The position numbers and the translations under genes were made by a program. Positions 54,793-64,000 of a DNA stretch of 64,000 nucleotides are shown here, piece by piece. This stretch comes from AC-32 sp963772975 (GTDB lineage: Bacteria; Actinomycetota; Thermoleophilia; Gaiellales; Gaiellaceae). The stretch's first letter is position 1; every line of letters begins with the position of its first letter. The notes under the pieces are model-generated. The model was not told where the DNA came from. It did not search any database and was given only the letters and a program-made list of their open reading frames with translations. The stretch spans positions 430,769 through 494,768 of the forward strand of contig CAVYZH010000011.1 of NCBI GenBank assembly GCA_963772975.1. The letters are read 5' to 3'.

Positions 54793-56437
54793 ATGCAAAC
54801 TTGGCGGCACGGCCGGGACCAGCGCAATGCCCGCATCGAAGCCGGCATGGCCCTCGCAGGCGGAAAGATCGTCGGACCGGACGAAGCAACGCGCTTGCTG
54901 GAAGTTGTCATACGGCCTGGCGATCGAGTTTGTCTGGAGGGTGATAACCAGAAGCAGGCGGACCTGCTCTCCGCCGCTCTTCTTAACGTCGATCTCGCCA
55001 AAGTGAACAATCTGCACATGGTGCAGTCCGGGGTCGTGCTGCCGGAACACCTCGATCTGTTCGACCGTGGCATCGCGAAGAGACTGGACTTTGCCTATTC
55101 CGGCCCCCAATCCGCGCGCATTGCGACCATGCTGTTTGGCGGCAAGATCGAACTCGGCGCGGTTCATACCTACCTCGAGCTGTTCGCCCGCTATTTCATC
55201 GACCTCACACCGAACGTCGCGCTGATCGCTGCGGTCAGCGCGGACCATGATGGAAACCTCTACACCGGGCCGAACACAGAGGATACGCCAACGGTCGTTG
55301 AAGCCACCGCCTTCAAGAGCGGCATCGTCATCGCTCAGGTGAATGAAATCGTCGAGAAGGTGCCGCGCGTCGACATCCCGGGAGACTGGGTGCAATTTGT
55401 CGTCAAAGCCTCCAAGCCGTTTTTTGTCGAACCGCTATTCACGCGCGATCCTGGCGCCATCACCGAGACGCAGATCCTGACGGCCATGCTGGCAATCAAA
55501 GGCATCTACGCGCCCTATGCCGTGCAGCGGCTGAACCACGGAATTGGCTTCAGCACCGCTGCGATCGAGCTCCTGCTGCCAACTTACGGCGAGAAGCTGG
55601 GTTTGAAGGGCAAGGTGGCAAGCCATTTTGCTCTGAATCCCCATCCAACTCTGATCCCTGCGATTGAATCCGGCTGGGTCGAGCAGATCCATTCCTTCGG
55701 TTCCGAGGTCGGAATGGATGAGTACATCCGCGCGCGATCCGACGTGTTCTTTACCGGACCAGATGGTTCATTGCGCTCGAACCGGGCATTCTGCCAGACA
55801 GCCGGTCTCTACGCCTGTGACATGTTTATAGGCTCAACACTGCAGATCGACCTTCAGGGAAATTCCTCGACCGTCACCACCTCTCGCATCGCTGGCTTCG
55901 GCGGCGCCCCAAACATGGGCGCCGATGCGCGGGGGCGGCGTCATCCGAGCGAGCCTTGGCTGCGGGCCGGGAAGGGAGGCTGATCCCGACGGCCCGCGCC
56001 ACTGCGCCGTGGCCGCAAACTGGTTGTGCAAATCGGCGAGACTTTCGGCGAGAAGAACCTCCGCTGTTCGTAGAGAAGCTTGATGCCCTGGCGTTGGCCA
56101 GTAGGCTGAACCTCGAACTGGCCCCTGTGATGATCTACGGTGACGATGTCACCCACATCGTCACTGAGGAGGGTATCGCAAATCTGCTGCTTTGCCGAGA
56201 GACGACGAGCGCGAGCAGGCGATCCGCGGCGTTGCGGGCTACACCGATGTCGGTCGCAGCCGGAATAAGGAAGCGGTCCAACGCTTGCGTGAACGCGGTG
56301 CGATCCGCCGGCCGGAGGACCTCGGTATCGACCCGCTCGATGTTGAAAGAAGCATGCTTGCTGCACGCTCGATCAAAGACCTCGTCCTCTGGTCAGGCGG
56401 TCTCTACGCGCCGCCGTCGAAATTCCGGAACTGGTGA
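54793..56437 (+). pseudogene. mdcA: Malonate decarboxylase alpha subunit, frameshifted
   Basis: MdcA transfers the ACP thioester to malonate in the biotin-independent pathway. ATG 54793 has GAGGAG upstream. The first 396 residues are intact: KIVGPDEATRLLEVVIRPGD, VCLEGDNQKQADLLSAALLN, LNHGIGFSTAAIELLLPTYG, SEVGMDEYIRARSDVFFTGP and VTTSRIAGFGGAPNMGADAR. Thereafter two frame changes (about 55970 and 56195) separate EKLDALALASRLNLELAPVM with IYGDDVTHIVTEEGIANLLL, and DVGRSRNKEAVQRLRERGAI with PSKFRNW at the stop. The combined length (about 548 residues) equals a normal MdcA. Confidence 0.9.
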
Positions 56438-56766
56438 AAGGGACGGTCGCAATGGAAGATTTAAGGCTTCGTCACAATGTCCGTCAGCGCGCCAGAGGCG
56501 CGAAGCAAACATCTCTCGTCGGCGTGGTGGCGTCGGGCAATTTGGAAGTGCTGGCTGAACGCGCCCTGCCCGAGTCCGAATGCGTGGTGGAGATAAAGAC
56601 GGAGGCCGTAGGTTTCGGCGAAGTCTGGACCGCTGTAATCGCCGACTTTGTGGAGCGCTATTCGCCTGGCGGCATCAAATTCTCAATCAATGACGGCGGT
56701 GCTCGTCCGGATATTGTCTTGCTCCGGCTGGCTCAGGCGTCCCGCTTGATGGAGGATGGACAATAA
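56434..56766 (+). CDS. mdcC: Malonate decarboxylase acyl-carrier (delta) subunit
   Basis: A small carrier protein that holds the 2'-(5''-phosphoribosyl)-3'-dephospho-CoA group. The frame starts with GTG 56434, overlapping the mdcA stop, or with ATG 56452 (MEDLRLRHNVRQRARGAKQT). The attachment region is SLVGVVASGNLEVLAERALP, and the C-terminal part is ADFVERYSPGGIKFSINDGG. The length (110 or 104 residues) is normal, and the gene is intact. Confidence 0.8.
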   Translation: MKGTVAMEDLRLRHNVRQRARGAKQTSLVGVVASGNLEVLAERALPESECVVEIKTEAVGFGEVWTAVIADFVERYSPGGIKFSINDGGARPDIVLLRLAQASRLMEDGQ

Positions 56767-56777
56767 ATCCTGGCCCC

Positions 56778-57323
56778 ATGCAGACGGCGGACTTACAGGC
56801 GGGACGGCAGCGACCGGCGAGTTGGTATGAGGCGTTGGCGCGAACACGCGTCCGGCTGCTGCTCGACGCTGAAAGCTTTATAGAGTTCATCGGGCCGCAA
56901 ATGCGCGAGGTCAGCCCGCATCTCAAGGTGTTCGATCTTCCCGAGCAGTTCGACGACGGCATCATCATCGGACGCGGCCGCCTTGATGGTTCGCCGGTAT
57001 TCGTGGCGGCACAGGAAGGCCGCTTCATGGGGGGCGCCTTCGGGGAGGTGCATGGCGCCAAACTCACGGGCTTGCTGCGCGCCGCACGCGACCTGAGGTC
57101 AATCCCGGTCCTTATTTTGTTCGACACGGGGGGTGTCCGCCTCCAGGAAGCCAATGCCGGCGAACTCGCCATTGCCGAGATCATGCGGGCGGTGATCGAG
57201 GCGCGCATGGCGGGCGTGAAGGTTATCGGGCTGATCGGCGGCCGCGCCGGATGCTTTGGCGGCGGCGGATTGATCGCTGGCTGTTGTTCCGCACTGGCAG
57301 TGTCTGAACAGGGCCGTATCTAA
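56778..57323 (+). pseudogene. mdcD: Malonate decarboxylase beta subunit, 3'-truncated
   Basis: The carboxyltransferase-like beta subunit decarboxylates malonyl-ACP together with MdcE. The 181 residues present are normal up to LIAGCCSALAVSEQGRI (others: ESFIEFIGPQMREVSPHLKV, GRFMGGAFGEVHGAKLTGLL). The family is about 270-300 residues; the next codons are a stop and unrelated sequence of the transporter gene. So the last third of MdcD, and the expected mdcE, are absent. This looks like an internal deletion or mis-join at about 57320-57325. Confidence 0.85.
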
Positions 57324-57687
57324 CCGCGTCTTCGATGCCTGTCTCGTGTTGATCGGGCAAGCGGCGCCCGGTGTGGCGTTGTTCTTGACGGGCCTCATAC
57401 TGTCGGCTCAATACTTTCATCTCGACAAGCCAGTGGTGAGCGCAACCGTTGTGGCTAACATCCTCCGGCCACTGCTGACGGCGGTAGTGGTGCTTCTGCT
57501 GCCGGTTTCCGCAGAGATCGCCAAGACGGCGATTTTGCTCGGCGCCGTGCCGTCGGGGTTTTTCGGCATCCTGTTCGCCGTCAGCTATCGCCTTGATTTC
57601 GCGGCCGCAGGGTCCATGGTCATCGCCAGCACTGTGCTCAGCATCGTGACGATGGCGATTGCAATTTCGGTGCTTTTTCCCAATTGA
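57324..57687 (+). pseudogene. mdcF: AEC-family transporter, 5'-truncated (probable malonate permease MdcF)
   Basis: From NRVFDACLVLIGQAAPGVAL onward this is the C-terminal third of an auxin-efflux-carrier-type permease with three membrane spans (LILSAQYFHLDKPVVSATVV, ILRPLLTAVVVLLLPVSAEI, GSMVIASTVLSIVTMAIAIS). The N-terminal two thirds are missing because the sequence joins straight from mdcD. MdcF-type permeases are usual in mdc clusters, which supports the name. Confidence 0.7.
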
Positions 57688-57698
57688 GGCGCTAGACG

Positions 57699-58635
57699 AT
57701 GACGCTTGCGATCCTGTGTTTCGGCCAGGGGCGTCAGCATCCCGGCATGTTCGCCCTGACTGGCGATAGGCCGGAAGCTGCTGATCTGTTCAGACATGCC
57801 GCAACCTTGATCGGCGGCCGGGATCCTCGCGAGATCGTCCGCACCGGAACAAGCGATACCCTGCACCACAATCGCACCGGACAAATACTTTGCTCACTCC
57901 AGGCGCTGGCGGCGGCGGCGCTTCGAGACGTGATGCCGGACCGCCTCGTCGTTGCCGGCTATAGCGTCGGCGAAGTGGCGGCCTGGGGTGTCGCAGGTTT
58001 CCTGAGCATGATCGATACGCTGGACCTCGCCGCGCGCCGGCGGAAGTCATGGACGCCGCCTCGCGCCCCGGCGATGGGCTGCTTTTCGTTCGAGGTCTCT
58101 GCCGCGAAGCTATCGAACGGCTCTGTGAGCGGCATGATGCGGCGATCGCAATCGTAAACCCAGGCAATGCTTTACCTCGGCGGAAGCCGGGCAGCTCTGA
58201 AAGCCCTCGCCGATGAAGCGAAAGCGATGAACGCCAGGAGGGTTGTCGATGTGCCGGTGGAGGTGGCTTCCCATACGAAGCGGCTTGCCAATGCATCTCC
58301 AGAATTCCGCAAAGCCTTGAGCCATGTGCCCGCGAAGCTTCCGCCACCTGCTGGGACGTGGCTCCTAAGCGGAATTGACGGCTCTCCCGTCAGCGATCTG
58401 GGGACCAGGCTTCGATAAGCTCGCCGCCCAAATATCTCAAACTGTGCAGTGGGAAGCTTGCCTGCAAAGCTGCATGGAGGCAGGAGCGACTGAATTTTTC
58501 GAACTTGGTCCGGGTGCAGCTCTGAGCAAGATGTTGCTAACAGAGGACAATAAGGACGTGTCAGTGCGATGCCTCGAGGATTTCAAAACTCTTCGCGGCG
58601 CCCGGTCGTGGCTGACGTGTCAGGCAAGTCCCTAA
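57699..58635 (+). pseudogene. mdcH: Malonate decarboxylase malonyl transferase, frameshifted
   Basis: MdcH loads malonyl groups from malonyl-CoA onto the carrier subunit. The N-terminal LAILCFGQGRQHPGMFALTG and the nucleophile region LVVAGYSVGEVAAWGVAGFL are intact; later frames give YLGGSRAALKALADEAKAMN, VDVPVEVASHTKRLANASPE, QTVQWEACLQSCMEAGATEF and FELGPGAALSKMLLTEDNKD. At least two jumps occur (near 58150 and 58405). The combined length of about 310 residues is normal for the family. Confidence 0.8.
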
Positions 58636-58884
58636 CTCCTGATACTGCTCGACGGCTTCGGAACTCGACAACACAGCCCTGCGCCCGTTGCAAACGTCGG
58701 TATCGATGACCAAATCTTAGCGACGGGTCCTGCCGACGACATCATCAGGCTCTATCAGCGTCACTCCCTGGGTGGCCGGCAGCGGACTTCGTGGAACGAT
58801 GGGTCTTGGAACGAGAGATTTGCAGACCGCTACGTCCTGCGCTCACGTACTACTTGAATGTCCCGATCGGTAAAGGAGAGCGCT
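58636..58884. other. Intergenic region after mdcH, no gene seen
   Basis: Only the ribosome-binding site AAGGAG (58872) of the following gene is recognisable. Confidence 0.5.
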
Positions 58885-59382
58885 GTGGCTCGCAACGCCA
58901 TCATGATCACCATCGCGACGGTTCTCTCTTATTTGCTGCCGTCGTCACCCGCGGCGGCCCAGGTTCCGGATGCCATAGCAGCCCACAACGCGACCAAAGT
59001 TCTCGAAGTCCATGCAGAGGGCGCCCAAATCTATGAATGCAAATCCGGCAACCAGGTAAGCTCGTTTGGCAATTCCGGGAGCCTATCGCGGCCTTGGTCC
59101 TCGACGGCAAGACCATCGGAAGGCATTACCTCGGCCCGACCTGGGAAATTTCGGACGGGAGCGCCGTAGCAGGCAAAGTCATCGCTCACTCCGAAGGCGC
59201 CACCGCAGAAGATATCCCTTGGCTGAAGCTCGAGGCCGTCTCGCATCGCGGGAACGGCCAGCTAAGCGGCGTCATGACGATCCAGCGCATCAATACCAAA
59301 GGCGGGGCGATGGATGGGACTTGTACGACAACGGGAACGCTCCTCACGGCCCTATTCGAGCGACTACGTCTTTCTAAAGTGA
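58885..59382 (+). pseudogene. DUF3455 exported protein, frameshifted
   Basis: GTG 58885 follows AAAGGAG. The signal peptide is ARNAIMITIATVLSYLLPSS with AAAQVPD after it. The mature part reads ATKVLEVHAEGAQIYECKSG in the first frame, then after a jump near 59060 WQFREPIAALVLDGKTIGRH, YLGPTWEISDGSAVAGKVIA and LEAVSHRGNGQLSGVMTIQR, and after another near 59350 TAPYSSDYVFLK with TGA at 59380. This is the layout of DUF3455 proteins, exported and of unknown function. Confidence 0.75.
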
Positions 59383-59706
59383 GGGACAAAAGATGTGGCT
59401 TAAGCGTGACCGCAGCCTGGCAATTGACCGGATTGCCGAGTTCACCGCAATATTGCCGCGCAACCCCACCGGATGCCTGCCCTTCTTCGGGATCCCCGTG
59501 TCATCCACGATCCAGGCGCGGATCGGGAGCTATGTCCTCGATTTTCGGCAACTTGTTGCGAATTCTAAATCATAGCTCTTGCTTAGCAGGCCCCGACTAC
59601 CTGAGCAGTATTTCTTGCAGGGATACCGAACATAATCGCACCAGCTGGCACATCTCTATGGCCACGGGCGACATAAAAGGCATCGTAGGATCGTATGTTT
59701 TTCTGT
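59383..59706. other. Region with one doubtful 60-codon frame
   Basis: A frame at 59393-59575 (MWLKRDRSLAIDRIAEFTAI and onward) has no recognisable family and no strong ribosome-binding site. Nothing else is seen. Confidence 0.35.
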
Positions 59707-61047
59707 TCATGTTTCGGAAAGCTCCGTGGGAAGAACTGCAGCTAGCCTTTCTCCTGCGATAAAATTAAGGATGTTGAATACAAGCCAATCGATTTCCTGG
59801 TTGATTCCGATGGTCTCAACCGTCTGACCGGCGATGATCGTTGCGATGTAGAAGACAATAGAAAACAGCCCCAACGGTATAAGGCCGACCACGCAGCACC
59901 GCACGCCACGCCAAAACGCAAGGAGAATCATAGGTAAGAGAGCTGTCAGCCCCAATAGTCCAAGTTCCAGAGTGACTTCCAGGAACGCGTTATGGGCACT
60001 GGGAACTCCCCAATCCCCGCATTTCTTATCCACCCACATGGTCACGAGGTCCGTCGGGACCCACATCGCCCGGTATCCCCAACCTAAAACTGGCTTTTCA
60101 TAGATTAACTCAATCACCGCACTCCAGATATCCGTGCGTCCGGTCAAAGTTGGATCTTTTCCAATAAGACCCAAAAATAATCCCACATCCAAAAAAGAGG
60201 CTAGAAAAAGCAAGGCCGCCGCAGATACCGTTAAAAATAACACTTTATATCCAATTAACTTATTTCTTGTCCAAATAGTATAAATTGTCAAAACAAAAAA
60301 ATAGGACATACTAATAAGAAGGGCGGTTGCAGATTTCGATAGAACAATTAACGCAAAGTAACATATAGCCCAGGCGTAGGCGCTTACGCTTCGCTTGCTG
60401 CTTAAGGCGATAAGCAGCAGTTGAACGAACACTGCGACCGCCATTGCGAAACCGAATACATTTTTATGGGGATAAATGCCTCTCCAATTTCCTTCCAATT
60501 CCTCTCCACCGTATTCCGCAGCATGCATAATCCCGATATCAGGAGAAAGTAATATGAGTATTACTGAGCAAACTGCGCAAATTTCAAAGCTTCTCGCAAG
60601 AACCCGCAGCGCTTGCTCCGTCGTGAAGCGCACCGCAATATAGCCTGCAATCCCAATTGTCAGAACATAGGCGCATCCTCTTCGTATCGTCAAATCTGGA
60701 TGCACGGACCAAATGACTGAGCTTAGAGCGATCAGTATATACAGGATCACATAAGGATTTCTGAGAAAGAGGCCTCGCAATCGAGGAAGTACCCGCGTGG
60801 AGCCAATGGCCAATAAAATTATACTTATTAAGATGCTGGCCGTATTGAAGACATTATCGACGCCCTGCAGTGAATCCCCGGGATGCAACATCTCATAGAA
60901 GGTGGCTGCGAAGGCATTTTGTTGAACGATCACCAAGAAGATGGCTATCGCCCAGTCTAATCGTGTAGGGCGTTCCAATGGAGAAACAATAGCGCCAACT
61001 GGCCTTTCACAACGGTTCAGCACAGTTCGGGGTCCATTATCAAACAT
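59707..61047 (-). CDS. O-antigen ligase/Wzy-like polymerase family membrane protein
   Basis: A 446-residue protein with about ten membrane spans. The large periplasmic loop typical of the Wzy_C (O-antigen ligase) family is present: LTGRTDIWSAVIELIYEKPV, LGWGYRAMWVPTDLV and VPSAHNAFLEVTLELGLLGL; the NWRGIYPHKNVFGFAMAVAV motif before it resembles ExoQ and other exopolysaccharide polymerase proteins. It would join or transfer polysaccharide repeat units at the periplasmic face. No sugar genes lie near it. The gene is intact, unlike most around it. Confidence 0.85.
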   Translation of the reverse strand: MFDNGPRTVLNRCERPVGAIVSPLERPTRLDWAIAIFLVIVQQNAFAATFYEMLHPGDSLQGVDNVFNTASILISIILLAIGSTRVLPRLRGLFLRNPYVILYILIALSSVIWSVHPDLTIRRGCAYVLTIGIAGYIAVRFTTEQALRVLARSFEICAVCSVILILLSPDIGIMHAAEYGGEELEGNWRGIYPHKNVFGFAMAVAVFVQLLLIALSSKRSVSAYAWAICYFALIVLSKSATALLISMSYFFVLTIYTIWTRNKLIGYKVLFLTVSAAALLFLASFLDVGLFLGLIGKDPTLTGRTDIWSAVIELIYEKPVLGWGYRAMWVPTDLVTMWVDKKCGDWGVPSAHNAFLEVTLELGLLGLTALLPMILLAFWRGVRCCVVGLIPLGLFSIVFYIATIIAGQTVETIGINQEIDWLVFNILNFIAGERLAAVLPTELSET

Positions 61048-61699
61048 ACCGTAGATCCGGACATGGCAGTGGAGCCGGATGACAGCCTATTCGTCTGGGG
61101 TCCATTAGCAATCGGTGGAACCACTCCAGAGCTGAGCAAAGCAACCGTTGTCACATGAGACTCCCTACTAGTTTACATCAGCGCTTGTTTTCACGCTCGA
61201 GGTAAGGAAAACTTTTACTAAAATAAAATACTGTTGAGATCTGCGCAGGCTACCTAAAGACGCCGCCTTCGTAAGATAGTCATCAGATTGCTTCATTTGC
61301 GATAAGATCCCGTCAGCTGGCATTTGAGCCAAAAAGCGGCGCGAGCACAGTTCGAGCAACTGGACTCATCGAGAAGCATCCACACCTTCCCTGCGGATAG
61401 CATAAACTCCGAGCGTATCCTCGAGATGATCGTGTTCTCATTACTACCAGGCTCGTGTCAGTTGCCCAGTCTAAACAGCGGATTAGGTTAAGATGCACAA
61501 TCGTCACCTTAACTATAATCGTCTGGCGCTTCGCTCGGATAAAAGCATGTCAGATGCCTTCGAGGCTAGCGGGTATCAGAAGTCGATCCCCTCTGGAAAT
61601 TCTTATAGCAGCGGCTAAAATCGGTGGCTCCTTTTTCGACGGTTCCCAACAGGCCACGGCTGTGATCCCCTGAAGCGCTTGATTCGCTTGGGGGATGGG
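61048..61699. other. Intergenic region, no gene seen
   Basis: Short frames here look like chance. The region lies between the ligase-like gene and an IS630 remnant and is relatively AT-rich up to about 61550. Confidence 0.5.
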
Positions 61700-61920
61700 A
61701 TGGCCGCCAGGATTACGCGGACGGATTGGCCGGCGGAGGCGCCGCGCCGCAAAGCGCGGCGTGTGCGCGACGCGAACCAATCGCGACGTCTTCTGGCGCT
61801 GGCGTCCAGCCTGGAAGGCGCTTCGCGGAGCGATGCCGCCCGGAACGCAAGGATGGACCGGCAAACGCTGCGCGATTGGTTCCACCGCTATAACGCGAAG
61901 GGCGTCCGGCGTGAGCCGCG
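61700..61920 (+). mobile_element. IS630-family transposase remnant (N-terminal helix-turn-helix)
   Basis: ATG 61700 opens a frame with MAARITRTDWPAEAPRRKAR, then ANQSRRLLALASSLEGASRS and MDRQTLRDWFHRYNAKGV. This is the N-terminal helix-turn-helix of IS630-type transposases in rhizobia. The similarity stops after about 75 residues, and the DDE domain is absent. No terminal inverted repeats are recognised. Confidence 0.7.
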
Positions 61921-62129
61921 AAAACAGTTTCCGCTAGTCGGACAGCCCGCCCCGATGGACGACGTCTGTCCGATCAAGTCCAAGCCTTTACACTTAATAA
62001 TTTCTTAATCGAATGTGCTCAGGCCCGGCGCTCATTCGATTTTCTGAGATGATTTTCGGCATTACATTTATTCCACCTCATAAAAAATCCGGCAGCGCAC
62101 GGAGTATTGCTGCTCAGTCGGGATAGGGT

Positions 62130-64000
62130 GTGTGTAAAATGTTGATATCGGCCCTGACTGCGCAGCAAGTTTCCACACTATCGACCGATACGATCGCAAA
62201 TCTAAGCACGTCCCAAGTACAGGCGCTGTCCGCCAGACAAGTCTCGGGGCTTCAGGCAAGCCAGATCAATGTCTTGACTCGGACGATATGCAGGCTCTGT
62301 CGACAACGCAGGTTCAAGGAATTTCAGCCGCCCAGATACCTGGACTGAACATTGGCGTCATTCTCGCCTTGAGCAGCCCTCAAGGCGGAGCCTGGAGGGC
62401 GTCGGAAATCGGGGCTTTGACGACCACCCAGATCGAAAGCCTGAGCGTGCCGGAGCTGCAGGGCTGGAGCGCCAATCAAGTCGGCGGGCTTACGTCCACG
62501 CAGTTGTCAGGTCTGTCGACAACCACGCTCTCGAATTTCACCACGGCGCAGCTTCAAAGCCTGAGCTTAGGGCAAATCTCGGGGCTAGCGTCAACGCAGC
62601 TGTCGGGCCTGCCAGACACGCTCTCCAGTCTGACCACAAAGCAGCTTGCCGTTCTGTCGTCGGCGCAGCTTTCGGGGCTTAGCGCCGACCAACTCAACGG
62701 CCTCGACCCGCCGGCCCTCGACGCCCTGAACGTGACACACCTTTCCACGACGCAAATAGCGGGCCGACGGTAGACGCATTCAACTCTCTGACCACGTCCC
62801 AGATCAAGTCCCTGAGTGCGGCGCAGATTGGGAAGCTCACGGCGGATCAGCTCGGGAGTCTGACGACGGCGCAGCTTCAAGGCCTGACCTTATCGCAAGT
62901 CGGGGGGCTCACTTCAACGCAGCTGTCGGCCCTGCCAGATACGCTCTCCAGTCTGACCACGAAGCAGCTTGGCTCGCTGTCGGCGGCGCAGCTTTCGGGA
63001 CTTAGCGCCGATCAGCTTAACGGGCTCGACGCTCGGTTCTCGACGCCCTGAACGTGACGCGCCTCTCGACGACGCAATTGGCGGGCCTGACGTCGGAGGC
63101 GGTGACTCCCGACGACAGTCCAGCTCAAATCCCTGAGCGCGGCTCAGCTCGGCAATCTTACCGACAATCAGCTTGGAAGCCTGACCTCAACGCAGGTTCA
63201 AGGTCTGAGCTTGACGCAAATCTCAGGGTTGACCTCCACGAAATGATCTGGCCTGTCCGCGGACACGTTCTCCAATATGAGCACGAGGCAGCTTGGCGCT
63301 CTGTCGGCGGCGCAGCTTTCGGGGCTTAGCGCCGATCAACTCAACGGGCTCGACCCATCGGTCCTCGACGCCTGAACGTGACGCGCCTTTCCACGACGCA
63401 AATATCGGGACTGACGGCAGACGTGTTCAGTTCTATGACCAAGGCCCAGATTAAGTCCCTGAGTGCGGTGCAGACAGAAATCTTACGGCGGATGAGCTCG
63501 GGAACCTGGCTACGACGCAGCTTCAAAGCCTGAGCGCGGCGCAGATCGTTAACCTGACTTCGACGCAGCTTTCCGGCATGTCGACGGCCACATTCTCCTT
63601 GCTGAGCGCGACGCAGCTTGGCGCATTGACCGCGGGGCAGCTTTCTGGACTTAGCGTCGACCAGCTCAACGGGCTCGACACTTCGGTTCTGGACGCCCTG
63701 AACGTGTCGCGCCTCTCGACAGCGCAAGTGGCGGGCCTAACGACGCTAGCGCTCGACTCCCTGACCACGAAGCAGCTTAAGTCCTTGTCAGCCAAGCAGC
63801 TTGGCTCTCTGACGACAGATCAACTCGAGAGCTTGGAAACCGCTGAGCTTCAGAGCCTGAGCGCGGCGCAAATCGGAGGGGTGACCTCGACGCAGCTCTC
63901 CGGCCTGTCCACCACCACGCTGTCGACGCTGAGCACGGCGCAGCTCGCCAGCCTGACGGCCGCGCAGCTTTCGGGGCTTAGCGCCGATCAGCTCAACAAC
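62130..64000 (+). CDS. Octapeptide-repeat protein (frameshifted, runs off the window)
   Basis: From ATG 62130 (MLISALTAQQVSTLST) to the window end the plus strand encodes tandem 8-residue units of the form xLTTxQLx or GLSxxQLS: SLTTKQLG, SLSAAQLS, GLSADQLN, GLTSTQLS and so on. Units group in a 108-residue super-repeat that contains GLPDTLSS, SGLSADQLNGLD and ALNVTRLSTTQ. The frame changes at about 62290, 62770, 63040, 63105, 63240, 63370 and 63470. There is no signal peptide at the visible start. Comparable proteins occur, from memory, in rhizobial and methylotrophic genomes; they may be extracellular or adhesin-like. No function is established. Confidence 0.75.
62678..64000 (+). repeat. 324-base super-repeat array
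   Basis: The marker CTTAGCG(C/T)CGA, encoding part of SGLSADQLNGLD, begins at 62678, 63001, 63325, 63650 and 63977, so the spacings are 323, 324, 325 and 327 bases. The underlying 24-base units (8 residues) fill each super-repeat. The one- to three-base departures from 324 coincide with frame changes. Confidence 0.8.

Noticed and set aside
61700..62010. Complete insertion sequence
   Set aside because: Only the N-terminal helix-turn-helix of the transposase is present; the DDE catalytic domain and terminal repeats are not seen.
62130..64000. CRISPR array
   Set aside because: The 24-base periodicity is coding (8 residues per unit), units differ at synonymous and other positions, and there are no unique spacers between identical repeats.
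47114..64000. Horizontally acquired genomic island in the actinobacterium
   Set aside because: Both genes at the boundary are cut at the same point, there is no integrase, tRNA or direct repeat at the edge, and the style stays alphaproteobacterial to the window end; a chimeric contig is simpler.

Overview
The window reads as two unrelated pieces of bacterial DNA joined at about 47.11 kb. Bases 1 to about 47,110 are very GC-rich, use many GTG starts, and carry a gene set typical of a deep-branching actinobacterium of the Thermoleophilia (Gaiellales/Solirubrobacterales) type: a MurT/GatD pair, an RsiG-like protein next to a GarA-like FHA protein and an FtsR-like MerR regulator, HflX/Dut/DapL/DapF/MiaA/MiaB, and a rodZ-cinA-thpR-recA-recX-rny run. 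Bases about 47,115 to 64,000 are clearly less GC-rich, have AT-rich intergenic gaps, and carry genes typical of a rhizobial-type alphaproteobacterium: oxalate decarboxylase, an RND efflux pair, a malonate decarboxylase (mdc) cluster, a DUF3455 protein, an O-antigen-ligase-like protein, an IS630 remnant and a very repetitive protein. The join cuts rodZ at its start and oxalate decarboxylase before its end, so a chimeric assembly is the simplest explanation.

Layout of the left part: dxr (partial)-rseP-ispG-proS (proS broken by about ten frame jumps)-small HTH protein; two convergent response regulators; tRNA-Pro(GGG) with a terminator; a remnant-filled stretch (6.6-8.3 kb); Nudix and DUF1269-like genes; hutF; a six-gene operon pgsA-GDP-mannose pyrophosphorylase/phosphomannomutase-rsiG-like-FHA-merR-apt; small hypothetical proteins; two sigma-70 factors around a PHP phosphatase; a class II amidotransferase; an HNH-repeat protein; a membrane GGDEF/HD-GYP protein; an S8 protease with unusual terminal repeats; murT-gatD; then a long minus-strand series nudix-dut-hflX-dapL-dapF-miaA-tyrosine phosphatase-miaB, interrupted by a frameshifted secreted endonuclease/phosphatase-family gene, and continued by rny-recX-recA-thpR-cinA-rodZ.

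Layout of the right part: oxalate decarboxylase (truncated); RND permease, membrane fusion protein and a small secreted protein in one minus-strand operon; alpha/beta hydrolase; mdcA-mdcC-mdcD', then 'mdcF-mdcH with an internal deletion; a DUF3455 protein; a Wzy/O-antigen-ligase-like protein; an IS630 remnant; and a 1.9 kb open-ended array of 8-residue repeats nested in a 108-residue super-repeat.

Frame disruptions are frequent but clustered (3.1-4.8, 6.7-8.1, 37-39 and 41.0 kb, and nearly everything beyond 47 kb). Conserved protein sequence continues in another frame after each jump, which suggests base-calling indels in poorly covered stretches more than true gene decay. The most interesting biology is the possible c-di-GMP circuit (RsiG-like protein plus GGDEF/HD-GYP enzyme), a LuxR regulator with Glu at the phospho-acceptor position, the degenerate phosphomannomutase domain, the S8 protease repeats, a dispersed palindromic element, and the nested-repeat protein.
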